A DNA stretch of 52,793 bases from Inquilinus limosus (GTDB taxonomy: Bacteria > Pseudomonadota > Alphaproteobacteria > DSM-16000 > Inquilinaceae): positions 76,955-129,747 of the forward strand of contig NZ_NHON01000006.1 of NCBI RefSeq assembly GCF_002195995.1. The letters are read 5' to 3'. The notes under the pieces are model-generated. The model searched no databases, was not told the DNA's origin, and was given only the letters and a program-made list of their open reading frames with translations. The position numbers and the translations under genes are program-made. Numbering within the stretch: the stretch's first letter is position 1; the number at the start of each line of letters is the position of its first letter. This document shows, one piece after another, positions 8,416 through 19,671 of the stretch.

Positions 8416-8416
<1 letters not shown>
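7499..8416 (-). CDS. Alpha/beta hydrolase (lysophospholipase / monoacylglycerol lipase type)
   Basis: The 305-residue protein has the serine-hydrolase elbow GHSMGG (nucleophile S118), an oxyanion region near LNGRSEFIEKY, FDWRGQGLS, and a C-terminal DARHEILME that supplies the catalytic His. This is the PldB/'serine aminopeptidase S33' family, usually acting on lysophospholipids or monoacylglycerols. There is no signal peptide. The GTG at 8416 shares its G with the last base of the ppdK stop (TAG), and its stop overlaps the next ATG, placing it firmly in the ppdK transcript. Substrate is not predictable from sequence. Confidence 0.85.
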
Positions 8417-11091
<2,675 letters not shown>

Positions 11092-11678
11092 GTCGTTCTT
11101 CTCTCCGCCTTGGCGTTCGTGGGAGATGATTGAGTCGGATCTTAGACCCGAAACGGCGAAAGCGGTACGCCGGCCCCGGACCGGGCATTCGGACGGAGGA
11201 CGGGCACATAGCCGCCTTCCAGAGCCGTTGCGGTCGGAATCATCGTACCTCCGCCTCGATCCAGCGCAGGGGGAACAACGGTTCGATCCCCGTGCGTGTT
11301 CCGTGTCTTGCAGCGCAGCGAGGCCACGAAGTCAAGCACGGAGAAACGGCGGAATTCCTCAGAGTTTTATAAGTTTGCGACGCAACATGGTCGATTTCCG
11401 AACTGCTAAGGACGGAGATGGAAATCCGCACGCATTTGATAAGCGGGCTTATTTGACAAGCAACGTTCACCGGCCCCGGCATGCGCATGCCAAGACCACC
11501 CACTTGGCCGAGAAACGCGAATGAATCGATCCATTCCCCGATGCGGGCTTCGGGAGACCACCGACGCGGCGGAACGCCACGGATCCGCCCGGCCCCGAAG
11601 GGCGAGCCGTCCGCCAGAAACCAGTGGAGGCCAGCGGACAGCCCGCCTATCGTCACCTGAAAGGGGGAGGAAAATCTC
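11092..11678. other. Divergent intergenic region without a convincing gene
   Basis: This 587-bp stretch separates ppdK from the amidohydrolase. Its middle part (about 11355-11470) is noticeably more AT-rich (for example GAGTTTTATAAGTTTG and GCATTTGATAAG), suggesting promoters for one or both genes. Open frames crossing it have no recognisable domain and unsuitable composition. A GGTTCGATCCCC string near 11280 looks like a tRNA T-loop but has no matching stem or cloverleaf. A good ribosome site (AAAGGGGGAGG) immediately precedes the ATG at 11679. Confidence 0.6.
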
Positions 11679-13019
11679 ATGAAGCGATTCGCATGGGCGG
11701 CCGCTGCCGCCGTACTGTCGGCGAGCCTGCCGCTGGTGGCGCAGACCGCGCCTGAAGCCCAGAACGTCACCTTCATCCATGCCGGCACGCTGCTCGCCAA
11801 GCCCGGCGAGAGCCCGCGCGGCCCCAGCACCATCATCATCCGCGGCGACAAGATCGCCGAGCTGCGCGACGGCTATGCCGAGGCGGAGCCGGGCGCCCGG
11901 GTCGTCGACCTGAAAGACCGGTTCGTGATGCCGGGGCTGATCGACATGCATGTCCATCTCTGGGGCATCGGCGGCGATCCGGTCGCCGACCGGATGACCG
12001 ACCTGAATCGCGACGATGTCGACGACATGCTGTACGCCATCGCCAATGCGCGGGTGACGCTGGAGGCCGGCTTCACCACCGTGCGCGACCTCGGCGGCGA
12101 CGCCCGCGGCATGCGGGCGCTGCGCCAGGGCGTCGAGACCGGCGTGATCGCCGGCCCGACGGCGGTCAATGCCGGCAACGCGATCTCGGTCTCGGGCGGC
12201 CATGCCGATTCCACCAACGGCGTCGCCGGTATCTATGCCGAGGCCCTGCACCAGCACAACACCAACACCTGCGATGGCCCTGACGACTGCCGCCGAGCGG
12301 TGCGCGAGCAGGTGGCGCTGGGCGCGCAGGTGATCAAGTACATGTCGACCGGCGGCGTGCTCTCGAACGTCTCCGGCGGCCTCGGCCGCGCCATGACCGA
12401 CGAGGAGATGAAGGCGATCGTGGACACGGCGCACGGCCTGGGCCGCCGGGTCGCGACCCACAGCCATGCCGCCGCCGGCACCAAGGCGGCGATCCGGGCC
12501 GGCGTCGACACCATCGACCATGGCACCTTCCTGGACGACGAGGCGATCGCCCTGCTGAAGGAGCATGGCACCTGGCTGGTGCCGACCATGATCGCCCCGG
12601 TCACGGCGGTGGAGCAGGCACGGGCCGGCGTATTGCCGCCGGCGGTGCTGCCGAAGGCCGAGGAGGCCGCGGCCGTCGCCTTCGCCAGCCATTCCAAGGC
12701 CATTGCCGCGGGCGTGAAGATCGCCTTCGGCACCGACACCGGCGTGTCAAAGCATGGCGAGAACGCCCGGGAGTTCGCGCTGCTGGTGAAGGCCGGCCTG
12801 TCCCCGGCGGACGCGCTGAAGGCGGCGACGGTCAACGCTGCCGAAGCCCTGGGCCGCAATTCGATCGGCGTGATCGAGGTCGGTAAGGACGCCGACATCA
12901 TCGCGGTCGCCGGCAGCCCGCTCGACGACGTGACGCGGATGGAGACGGTCGACTTCGTGATGCGCCACGGCGTGATCCACAAGGCCGACGGCAAGCGGCA
13001 GGCCTTCCCGGAGAGCTGA
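11679..13019 (+). CDS. Exported metal-dependent amidohydrolase (Xaa-Pro/Xaa-Arg dipeptidase-like)
   Basis: The 446-residue protein starts with a signal peptide (MKRFAWAAAAAVLSASLPLVAQ). The amidohydrolase barrel carries the metal-binding HVH (H91, H93), a likely carboxylated Lys in GAQVIKYMSTGG (K220), HSH (H261, H263), DHGTF (H281) and GTDTGV (D353). This pattern fits the imidazolonepropionase-like/prolidase-type binuclear subgroup that includes exported carboxypeptidase-like Xaa-Arg or Xaa-Pro hydrolases. It likely acts in the periplasm on a peptide or amide; the substrate cannot be set from sequence. It stands alone between ppdK (divergent) and glyS (convergent). Confidence 0.88.
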   Translation: MKRFAWAAAAAVLSASLPLVAQTAPEAQNVTFIHAGTLLAKPGESPRGPSTIIIRGDKIAELRDGYAEAEPGARVVDLKDRFVMPGLIDMHVHLWGIGGDPVADRMTDLNRDDVDDMLYAIANARVTLEAGFTTVRDLGGDARGMRALRQGVETGVIAGPTAVNAGNAISVSGGHADSTNGVAGIYAEALHQHNTNTCDGPDDCRRAVREQVALGAQVIKYMSTGGVLSNVSGGLGRAMTDEEMKAIVDTAHGLGRRVATHSHAAAGTKAAIRAGVDTIDHGTFLDDEAIALLKEHGTWLVPTMIAPVTAVEQARAGVLPPAVLPKAEEAAAVAFASHSKAIAAGVKIAFGTDTGVSKHGENAREFALLVKAGLSPADALKAATVNAAEALGRNSIGVIEVGKDADIIAVAGSPLDDVTRMETVDFVMRHGVIHKADGKRQAFPES

Positions 13020-13038
13020 CGCCGGTCGGAATGCCGGA

Positions 13039-13060
13039 GGTAGGGGCTGCCGCCCCTACC
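13039..13060. terminator. Bidirectional hairpin between amidohydrolase and glyS
   Basis: GGTAGGGGC and GCCCCTACC form a perfect 9-bp stem with a TGCC loop. It lies just after the amidohydrolase stop and contains the glyS stop codon (13056-13058 on the opposite strand). There is no strong T-run on either side, so it may act with Rho or as an mRNA 3'-end stabiliser. Confidence 0.55.
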
Positions 13061-15152
13061 CTTCCACCCGCGAAAAGTCCGCGACCGCGTCCATCGACCG
13101 CGCCAGATCCTCCAGCAGCGCCAGGCGGTTGCGGCGCTGCGCCGGGTCGTTGACCAGGACCGCGTCGAAGAAGGCGTCGACCGCGGGCCGCCAGCCGGCC
13201 AGCATGGTCATCGCCCCGGCGAAGTCGCCGGCCGCCAGCGCCGCGCGCAGCGGCTGCGCATCGGCCTCCAGCCGCTCGAACAGCGCCCGTTCCTCGGCCA
13301 TGGCGAAGCGGCCGGGATCGACGTCGCCAAAGCCCTCCGCCCCGTCCTTCTTGCGCTCGATCCGGACGATGTTGCCGGCGCGGCGATAGGCGGTGAGGAG
13401 GTTGGCGCCGTCCTCGCTGCCGAGGAAGGCGGCCAGGGCGTCGACCCGGCCGAGCAGGCGCAGCAGGTCGTCCTCGCCGCCGACGGCGAAGACCGCGTCG
13501 ATCAGGTCGTGGCGCACGCCCTTCTCGCGCATCGCCACCTTGAGGCGGTCCGCGATGAAGGACAGCAGTTCCTCGACCACCACGGCCTTGTCGCGCAGCC
13601 CGTCGACACGATAGGCGTCCCAGGCCGCGCCGAACGCCGCGCGCAGCGGCAGGGACAGCTTGTTCTCGGTGATCAGCCGGATCACGCCCAGCGCGGCGCG
13701 GCGCAGGGCATAGGGGTCGCGGCTGCCGGTCGGCTTCTCGTCGATGGCAAAGAAGCCGGCCAGGGTGTCGAGCTTGTCGGCCAGCGCCACCGCGATCGAG
13801 ACCGGCGCGGTCGGGCAGCGGTCGCCAGGCCCCACCGGCTTGTAATGGTCGGCGATCGCCTCGGCGACATCCGCCGGCTCGCCCTGGGCCAGGGCGTAGT
13901 AGCGGCCCATCAGCCCCTGCAGCTCCGGGAATTCGCCGACCATCTCGGAGGTCAGGTCGGCCTTGGCCAGCCGGGCGGCACGATCAGCCTTGGCCGGATC
14001 GGCATCCAGCGCCGGGGCGAGGCCGGCGGCCAACGCCGCCATGCGTTCGACCTTCTGCGCCACGCTGCCGAGCTTCGCATGGAAGATGATCGGCTCGAGG
14101 CTCTTCACCCGGCTTTCCAGCGGGGTCTTGCGGTCCTGGTCCCAGAAGAACTTGGCGTCGGACAGCCGGGCGCGCAGCACGCGCTCATTGCCGTCGATCA
14201 CCGTGGCGCCGTCGTCCTTCGTCTGGGTGTTGGCGACCACGGCGAAGCGCGCCGCCAGCTTGCCGTCTCCGCCCTCCAGGGCAAAATAGCGCTGATGCGT
14301 GCGCATCGAGGTGACCAGCACCTCCTCCGGCACCGCCATGAAAGCGTCGTCGATGCGGCCGAGATAGGCCACCGGCCATTCGACCAGCCCCGCCACCTCC
14401 TCCAGCAGGCCCGGATCGTCGCGCAGCGCCAGGCGGGCGGCCTGCGCCTGCTGCTCGACCTGCGCCTTGATCAGCGCCTTCCGCTCTTCGCGGTCGAGCA
14501 CGACATAGGCGTCGCGCAGCTTCGCCTTGTAGTCGGCGAAGCCGGTGACCGCGATCCGGCCCGGCGCCAGGAAGCGGTGGCCGACTGTCGAATCGACCGC
14601 CGACTTGGCGCCCTCGCCCGAGCCGTCGATATCCGGCTTGTGCAGGTCGTAGCGGAACGGCACCAGCGTGCCGTCGAACAGCGCCAGCACGTGATGCAGC
14701 GGGCGTACCCAGCGCACCACCTCCTCCGCCGCGCGCATCGATTTCGGCCAGGGCAGGCCGAGGATCGCCTTGCGGATCACCTCCGGCAGCAGGTCCGCGG
14801 TCGGGCCGCCCGGGATGGTCAGGTTGGCGAACCAGATCTTGCCCTTCGGCGTGTCGCGCTGCTCGCACTGCTCCAGCGTCAGCCCGGTGGCCTTCAGGAA
14901 GCCGTCGATCGCCTGCTGCGGCGCATCGACCTTCGGCCCCTTGCGCTCCTCCACCACATCCGGCCGCATCGCCGGCAGGCCGTCGACCACCAGGGTCAGG
15001 CGCCGCGGCGTGACGAAGGCCTCGGCGCGATCAAAGGCCAGGCCGGCCGCCTTCAGCGCGTCGGTGACGAGCGCCTTGAGGTCCTCCGCGGCCCGCGCCT
15101 GCATGCGGGCCGGGATCTCCTCGGAGAAGAGTTCGAGCAGGAATTCGGCCAT
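13056..15152 (-). CDS. glyS: Glycine--tRNA ligase beta subunit
   Basis: The 698-residue protein begins AEFLLELFSEEIPARMQ, the hallmark start of the bacterial GlyRS beta chain, and keeps the usual length (about 690-700). Other family segments include LPWPKSMRA, PVAYLGRIDDAFMAVPEEVL, MRTHQRYF and the C-terminal anticodon-binding region ending in FFDAVLVND. With GlyQ it forms the alpha2beta2 enzyme that charges tRNA-Gly; beta binds tRNA. The ATG at 15152 is chosen over an upstream frame opening because the family begins here; only one base separates it from the glyQ stop. Confidence 0.97.
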   Translation of the reverse strand: MAEFLLELFSEEIPARMQARAAEDLKALVTDALKAAGLAFDRAEAFVTPRRLTLVVDGLPAMRPDVVEERKGPKVDAPQQAIDGFLKATGLTLEQCEQRDTPKGKIWFANLTIPGGPTADLLPEVIRKAILGLPWPKSMRAAEEVVRWVRPLHHVLALFDGTLVPFRYDLHKPDIDGSGEGAKSAVDSTVGHRFLAPGRIAVTGFADYKAKLRDAYVVLDREERKALIKAQVEQQAQAARLALRDDPGLLEEVAGLVEWPVAYLGRIDDAFMAVPEEVLVTSMRTHQRYFALEGGDGKLAARFAVVANTQTKDDGATVIDGNERVLRARLSDAKFFWDQDRKTPLESRVKSLEPIIFHAKLGSVAQKVERMAALAAGLAPALDADPAKADRAARLAKADLTSEMVGEFPELQGLMGRYYALAQGEPADVAEAIADHYKPVGPGDRCPTAPVSIAVALADKLDTLAGFFAIDEKPTGSRDPYALRRAALGVIRLITENKLSLPLRAAFGAAWDAYRVDGLRDKAVVVEELLSFIADRLKVAMREKGVRHDLIDAVFAVGGEDDLLRLLGRVDALAAFLGSEDGANLLTAYRRAGNIVRIERKKDGAEGFGDVDPGRFAMAEERALFERLEADAQPLRAALAAGDFAGAMTMLAGWRPAVDAFFDAVLVNDPAQRRNRLALLEDLARSMDAVADFSRVEG

Positions 15153-15153
15153 G

Positions 15154-16035
15154 TCACGCGGCGTCCAGCCAGAGTCGGCAGCAGGCCCGGGCGAGGTCGC
15201 GCACGCGGCCGATATAGGCGGCACGCTCGACCACGGAGATCACGCCGCGGGCGTCGAGCAGGTTGAAATTGTGGCCGGCCTTGAGGGCCTGGTCATAGGC
15301 CGGCAGCGCCAGGCGGCGCTCCAGCAGCGCCTTGCATTCCTGCTCCGCATCCTTGAAGTGCTGCAGCAGGATCGCCGTGTCGGCGTGCTCGAAATTGTAG
15401 GCCGAGTATTCGCGCTCGGCCCGCAGGAAGACCTCGCCATAGCGCTTGGCGCCCGGCGTCTGCGGGTCGTTGAACGGCAGGTCGTAGACGCTCTTCACGT
15501 TCAAGAGGTACATGGCCAGCCGCTCCAGCCCGTAGGTCAGTTCGACCGGAACAGGGTCGCATTCGATGCCGCCGACCTGCTGGAAATAGGTGTACTGGGT
15601 GACCTCCATGCCGTCGCACCAGACCTCCCAGCCGAGGCCCCAGGCGCCGAGCGTCGGGTTCTCCCAATCGTCCTCGACGAAGCGAATGTCATGCACCGCC
15701 GGGTCGATGCCGAGGGCGTAGAGGCTCTGCAGGTAGAGATCCTGGGCGTCCGCCGGCGCCGGCTTCATCAGCACCTGGAACTGGTAGTAGTGCTGCAGCC
15801 GGTTCGGGTTCTCGCCATAGCGCCCGTCCTTCGGCCGGCGCGACGGCTGGACATAGGCGACGTTCCACACCCGGTCGGGGCCGAGCGAGCGCAGCGTCGT
15901 CGCCGGGTGCGAGGTACCGGCGCCGACCTCCATGTCGTAGGGCTGCAGGATCAGGCATCCCTGGGCGGCCCAGAAATTCTGCAGCCGCAGGATGATCTCC
16001 TGGAAACTCTTCGGGGGTGGGGCGACCGTCTGCAT
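15154..16035 (-). CDS. glyQ: Glycine--tRNA ligase alpha subunit
   Basis: The 293-residue protein has the class II synthetase signatures of Gly[19 protein letters not shown] near the start, [41 protein letters not shown] (motif 2 region), [18 protein letters not shown], and [11 protein letters not shown] (motif 3). It forms the catalytic core of alpha2beta2 GlyRS. I took the ATG at 16035, at the usual distance from SFQE; starts at 16071 or 16095 are possible but would add unsupported residues. It is the upstream gene of the glyQS pair. Confidence 0.96.
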   Translation of the reverse strand: MQTVAPPPKSFQEIILRLQNFWAAQGCLILQPYDMEVGAGTSHPATTLRSLGPDRVWNVAYVQPSRRPKDGRYGENPNRLQHYYQFQVLMKPAPADAQDLYLQSLYALGIDPAVHDIRFVEDDWENPTLGAWGLGWEVWCDGMEVTQYTYFQQVGGIECDPVPVELTYGLERLAMYLLNVKSVYDLPFNDPQTPGAKRYGEVFLRAEREYSAYNFEHADTAILLQHFKDAEQECKALLERRLALPAYDQALKAGHNFNLLDARGVISVVERAAYIGRVRDLARACCRLWLDAA

Positions 16036-16147
16036 GTCTCGGGCTGGCGCTGGAAAGAGGCCGGGCACCATAGGGCGCCGGGCGGGAGGCTTCAAGCGCG
16101 CGGGGCATCAAATGGCCGCGAAAACCCGGTGCCGGCTGCCCCTCCCG

Positions 16148-16372
16148 TCACCCCTCGCAGCGGTGGCTCAGACCGTCGGCGTGATAGGCGCCGCAATTCG
16201 GGCAGCGGACCAGGTCCTCGGCTCCCTTCTGCGCCTTGCGGGCCCGGTGCTGCTGCGACAGCGCATCCCGTCGGGCCGCCGTCTCACGGGCGACGCCGAC
16301 GCGGCGCACCATGCCCATCAGCCAGAACACGCCGACCACGAGGGCAATGGCAACAAGAAGCTTGCCGAGCAT
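16148..16372 (-). CDS. Small membrane-anchored zinc-ribbon protein (PP0621-like)
   Basis: The 74-residue protein has one N-terminal membrane segment (LVAIALVVGVFWLMGMV), a basic linker and a C-terminal CPNCGAYHADGLSHRC, two Cys pairs/His suited to binding zinc. This architecture matches the PP0621 family of unknown function. Its start at 16372 lies 8 bases after the S49 peptidase stop, so it is cotranscribed with that gene. Confidence 0.8.
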   Translation of the reverse strand: MLGKLLVAIALVVGVFWLMGMVRRVGVARETAARRDALSQQHRARKAQKGAEDLVRCPNCGAYHADGLSHRCEG

Positions 16373-16380
16373 CGGAATCC

Positions 16381-17214
16381 TTACAGCCCGTAGCGGGACC
16401 AGAGCAGCCGATCCTCCACCGCCCCGACGGCGCTGTCCACAGCGGCGGCGGCCAGGGTGTCGGCGCGGGTCAGGCGGCGCAGCCAGCCGGCCTGCTGCTG
16501 CACCGGCTTCAGCCGCACCTTCGGCCCGAACTTGGCGCGCAGCACGGCATGGGCATGGCCGATGCCGTCGGCGAGGCCGAGGGCGCGGCCCTTGGCGCCG
16601 GTCCAGAACTCCCCGGTGAACAGGGTGGCGTCGTCCGCCGTCAGCCGGCCGCCGCGCCGGGCGCGGATATGGGCGATGAAGGCGGCGTGGATCTCGCGCT
16701 GCAGCTCCTCCAGCTTGGCCACATCCTCCGGCCGCTCGGGCTGGAACGGATCGAGGATCGATTTGCGCGTGCCGGCGGTGTGCATCCGACGCTCGACACC
16801 GATGCGCGCGATCGCGTCCTGGAAGCCAAAGCCGGCGGAGATCACGCCGATCGAACCGATGATCGAGCTGTCATCGACCCAGATCTCGTCGCCGGCGCAG
16901 GCCAGCCAGTAGCCGCCGGAGGCGGCGACGTCCTCGACGAAGGCATAGACCGGCACCTTCTTCTCCTCCGCCAGGTCGCGGATGCGGCGCGCGATCAGCG
17001 AGGACTGCACCGGGGAGCCGCCGGGCGAGTTCACCAGCAGCGCCACCGCCGCCAGCTTCTTGGGGGCGAAGGCGGCGGCGATCGGGCGGGCCAGCTTCTC
17101 CATCGACAGGCCCTGGGCCAGCAATCCGCGCCCGCCCCCGATCACGCCGCGCAGCGGCAGCACGGTCACCAGCGGCCCGTCGCCGCGGCCGAGGAAGGGA
17201 AGTCGGAGGCCCAT
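16381..17214 (-). CDS. S49 family serine peptidase (SohB/SppA-like)
   Basis: The 277-residue protein carries the S49 fold: LLVNSPGGSPVQSS (oxyanion region), DVAASGGYWLA with the likely nucleophile S99, SIIGSIGVISAGFGF, and a candidate general base Lys in GTRKSILDPF (K151). Family members degrade signal peptides or membrane-linked peptides. It lacks a clear N-terminal membrane segment, unlike E. coli SppA and SohB, so location is uncertain. It lies between trmN6 and the small zinc-ribbon gene, an arrangement I regard as typical for this class. Confidence 0.9.
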   Translation of the reverse strand: MGLRLPFLGRGDGPLVTVLPLRGVIGGGRGLLAQGLSMEKLARPIAAAFAPKKLAAVALLVNSPGGSPVQSSLIARRIRDLAEEKKVPVYAFVEDVAASGGYWLACAGDEIWVDDSSIIGSIGVISAGFGFQDAIARIGVERRMHTAGTRKSILDPFQPERPEDVAKLEELQREIHAAFIAHIRARRGGRLTADDATLFTGEFWTGAKGRALGLADGIGHAHAVLRAKFGPKVRLKPVQQQAGWLRRLTRADTLAAAAVDSAVGAVEDRLLWSRYGL

Positions 17215-17286
17215 GGAAACACTCTCGATCGGTTGCCGTCGGCAGGATATGGCCCGCCGGGCCTCGATTTCAAAAGGTCCGACGCC

Positions 17287-18030
17287 TCAAAGCGCCAGCG
17301 GCGCGGCGTCGCGCAGCACCGCCTGCGCCGCCGGGGTGTAGCCGCCATCGGCCTCATGCAGCACCAGCCCGGCCGCCAGCACCGCCGGCGACCGGCCGCC
17401 CCGCCGCGCCTGCACCAGCACCCGCCGCGCCGGCTCCCCCGCCCGGGGCCAGAGCGGGAACAGCGTCACTGCTCCGAAGCCCGGCCGCAGCGCGGCGCAG
17501 ATCTCGTCGATCCGGTCGGCCCGGTGCACCAGGGTCAGCCAGCCGCGCGGCTTCAGCACCTTTGCCGCGGCCGCGATCCAGCCGGCCAGGTCGAGCCCGT
17601 CCTCGACATTCGCCGCCGCCTTGATCTGATGGGCCGAGGTGCGGCCACGGCCCGGCGGCAGGAAGGGCGGGTTCATCATCACCCGGTCGAAGGGCGCGTC
17701 CGGAATCGGCTCGGCGACGCTGCCCTCGATGACCGTGGCGCGTCCCGCCAGCCCGTTCAGCCCCAGATTGTCGCGCGCCAGCGCCGCCAGGCCGGGATCG
17801 CGCTCGACGCCGGTGACCGCGACCTCCGGGCAGCGCGCGGCCAGGCACAGCAGCGCCGCGCCGACGCCGCAGCCGAGATCGGCCACCCGCTCGCCCGGAC
17901 CGGCCGCCACGGCGGCGGCCAGCAGCACCGGATCGATCGCGGCCCGATACCCGTCACGCGGCTGCAGCAGGCGGACACGGCCGCCGAGCAGCCGGTCCTC
18001 GCCGGCCGCGGGCGCCGCGGCCTCAGGCAT
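17287..18030 (-). CDS. trmN6: tRNA1(Val) A37 N6-methyltransferase-like enzyme
   Basis: The 247-residue protein is an SAM-dependent N6-adenine methyltransferase of the TrmN6/YfiC type: the SAM-binding motif VADLGCGVGAALLCLA, GVERDP (acidic end of beta 2), and the catalytic NPPF in MMNPPFLPPG. TrmN6 methylates A37 of tRNA1(Val). The ATG at 18030, with GGGGAAAG about 8 bases upstream, is preferred to an opening at 18063. It overlaps the DUF2007 stop by 8 bases. RNA substrate is inferred from family only. Confidence 0.85.
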   Translation of the reverse strand: MPEAAAPAAGEDRLLGGRVRLLQPRDGYRAAIDPVLLAAAVAAGPGERVADLGCGVGAALLCLAARCPEVAVTGVERDPGLAALARDNLGLNGLAGRATVIEGSVAEPIPDAPFDRVMMNPPFLPPGRGRTSAHQIKAAANVEDGLDLAGWIAAAAKVLKPRGWLTLVHRADRIDEICAALRPGFGAVTLFPLWPRAGEPARRVLVQARRGGRSPAVLAAGLVLHEADGGYTPAAQAVLRDAAPLAL

Positions 18031-18274
18031 CGGGCAAGCTTTCCCCTGCCGATTGAAGGACATATCGCGCCCTGGTCCAGTCCTCGACCGGGACCATCAG
18101 GCGGCGCGGCAAGATGCCCAGGCTTCCTTCCAGCACCGATGTGTGCATATCAAGGATGACACTTTCGATGCGCGCGTCGGCCAGCAGGGCCGTCAGGAAG
18201 GACAGCCGGACCGGGTCATTGGTTCGCAGAAGCTCTTTCACGGGGCCGATTTCTCGTCTATGCAGCGCATTCAT
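18023..18274 (-). CDS. DUF2007 family small protein
   Basis: The 83-residue protein (starts MNALHRREIGPVKELLRTND, with RLSFLTALLADARIESVILD) matches the DUF2007 'putative signal transducing protein' fold, a small alpha-beta domain related to PII-like proteins. The start at 18274 gives the usual length; the longer upstream opening would overlap the divergent polyprenyl synthase. It is the first gene of the leftward housekeeping unit, 67 bases from ispB. Function unknown; the neighbour pairing with a TrmN6-like gene is conserved in the class. Confidence 0.85.
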   Translation of the reverse strand: MNALHRREIGPVKELLRTNDPVRLSFLTALLADARIESVILDMHTSVLEGSLGILPRRLMVPVEDWTRARYVLQSAGESLPDA

Positions 18275-18341
18275 AGGGTCATGGTGACACAATCCGGTTC
18301 GGATCGCTGCCCTGCTGCAGGCCGGTGCCGGAGATCGGACG

Positions 18342-19400
18342 ATGGATGTTGAGGAGCCGGGCTTGACCGCCAGTCTTGGAGCGACGAGAGCCGAGTCCCT
18401 GCCGCCGGAGCCGACCGCCGACGCCGGCGCGCTCGACCGCCTGACCGCCCTTGTCGCAGCGGATCTCGAGGCGGTCAACGCCCTGATCCTGCAGCGGATG
18501 CAGAGTTCGGTCGAGTTGATCCCGCAGCTGGCCGGCTATCTGATCGCCTCGGGCGGCAAGCGCATCCGGCCGGTGCTGACCCTGGCCTCGGCCCGGCTGT
18601 GCGGCCATCGCGGCCAGCGCCATGTCGGCCTGGCGGCCGCGGTCGAGTTCATCCACACCGCCACCCTGCTGCATGACGACGTGGTCGACGAGAGCGACCT
18701 GCGCCGCGGCCAGGCGTCGGCGAATGTCGTGTTCGGCAACCAGGCCAGCGTGCTGGTCGGCGACTTCCTGTTCTCCCGCGCCTTCCAGGTGATGGTCGAG
18801 GACGGGTCGCTGGAGACCCTGCGGATCCTGGCCAACGCCTCGGCGGTGATCGCCGAGGGCGAGGTGCTGCAGCTGTCGGCGGCGCACGACACCGTGACCA
18901 GCCGCGACACCTATCTGCGGATCATCCGTGCCAAGACGGCGGAGCTGTTCGCCGCGGCCTGCGAGATCGGCGCCGTGGTGGCCGATCGCAGCCCGGCCGA
19001 ATGCGCCGCCATGCGCGACTTCGGCACCGAGCTCGGGATCGCCTTCCAGATCGTTGACGACGTGCTGGACTATTCCGCCCGCCAGGCCCGGCTGGGCAAG
19101 ACCATCGGCGACGATTTCCGCGAGGGCAAGATCACCCTGCCGGTGATTCTGGCCGTGCAGCGCGGCAACGAGGAGGAGCGCGGCTTCTGGCGCCGGACGC
19201 TGGAAGACGGCGAGCAGAGCGAGCAGGACCTCGACCATGCCGTGGCCCTGCTGCAGCGCCACGGCGCGCTCGCCGACAGCATGGCCGCCGCGCGGACCCA
19301 CGCCGAGAACGCCATCCGGGCCATCCGCCTGCTGCCCGCCTCGCCGATGCGCCAGGCGCTGGAGGACGTGGTCGATTTCGTGGTCGAGCGAGATTTCTGA
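18342..19400 (+). CDS. ispB: Long-chain polyprenyl diphosphate synthase
   Basis: The 352-residue protein is a trans-prenyltransferase with both Asp-rich motifs (DDVVD at 112-116; DDVLDY from 239), the GGKRIRP pyrophosphate-binding segment at 71-77 and GDFLFSRAF. It extends allylic diphosphates with isopentenyl diphosphate to give the ubiquinone side chain; in alphaproteobacteria this is usually deca- or octaprenyl. Chain length depends on bulky residues before the first motif (here FIHTATLLH, an A at -5, consistent with long products). It is divergent from the DUF2007 gene. Confidence 0.92.
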   Translation: MDVEEPGLTASLGATRAESLPPEPTADAGALDRLTALVAADLEAVNALILQRMQSSVELIPQLAGYLIASGGKRIRPVLTLASARLCGHRGQRHVGLAAAVEFIHTATLLHDDVVDESDLRRGQASANVVFGNQASVLVGDFLFSRAFQVMVEDGSLETLRILANASAVIAEGEVLQLSAAHDTVTSRDTYLRIIRAKTAELFAAACEIGAVVADRSPAECAAMRDFGTELGIAFQIVDDVLDYSARQARLGKTIGDDFREGKITLPVILAVQRGNEEERGFWRRTLEDGEQSEQDLDHAVALLQRHGALADSMAAARTHAENAIRAIRLLPASPMRQALEDVVDFVVERDF

Positions 19401-19419
19401 CGGAAGTGCGACACAGGCC

Positions 19420-19448
19420 TTGCAGCCCCCCGCCAGTCTCGCTATAAG
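19420..19448 (+). promoter_or_regulatory. Sigma70-type promoter of tRNA-Pro
   Basis: TTGCAG at 19420-19425 and TATAAG at 19443-19448 are separated by exactly 17 bases, close to the sigma70 consensus. Transcription would begin about 10 bases before the mature tRNA end. Confidence 0.75.
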
Positions 19449-19465
19449 CCCATCCGCCGGTGCGA

Positions 19466-19542
19466 CGGAGTGTAGCTCAGCCTGGTAGAGCGCTACGTTC
19501 GGGACGTAGAAGCCGGAGGTTCGAATCCTCTCACTCCGACCA
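19466..19542 (+). tRNA. tRNA-Pro, anticodon CGG
   Basis: A complete 77-base cloverleaf: acceptor stem CGGAGTG/CACTCCG, D-arm with AGCTCAGCCTGGTAGAGC, anticodon stem CTACG/CGTAG around the loop TTCGGGA (anticodon CGG, reading CCG), T-arm GGAGG-TTCGAAT-CCTCT, and an encoded 3' CCA at 19540-19542. CCG is an abundant Pro codon in this GC-rich DNA. Confidence 0.98.
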
Positions 19543-19558
19543 TTTCCAGACCGGTTCT

Positions 19559-19590
19559 AACGGCGCCCTCCCGAGGCGCCGTTCTTGTTT
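19559..19590 (+). terminator. Rho-independent terminator of tRNA-Pro
   Basis: AACGGCGCC and GGCGCCGTT form a perfect 9-bp stem around CTCCCGA, followed by CTTGTTT. It begins 17 bases after the tRNA. Confidence 0.9.
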
Positions 19591-19635
19591 CCGGAATCCC
19601 TGTCCAGGAAAGAGGCCGGCTCCAGCAGCTTCCGG

Positions 19636-19665
19636 CCGGCGGCGGCATTCCCGCGCCGCCGCCGG
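19636..19665 (-). terminator. GC-rich hairpin after the OYE gene
   Basis: CCGGCGGCGGC and GCCGCCGCCGG form a perfect 11-bp stem with an 8-base loop. It is 6 bases beyond the stop of the leftward oxidoreductase gene. No T-run follows, so it may be a Rho-assisted or stabilising structure. Confidence 0.5.
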
Positions 19666-19671
19666 CATTCT

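Noticed and set aside
11270-11300. A tRNA-like string (GGTTCGATCCCC)
   Set aside because: The flanking bases do not form a 5-bp T stem, and no acceptor, D or anticodon arm is found around it.
14770-18159. A 1129-codon plus-strand open frame across glyS, glyQ, S49 peptidase and trmN6
   Set aside because: It covers four well-supported minus-strand genes and shows only low-complexity residues.
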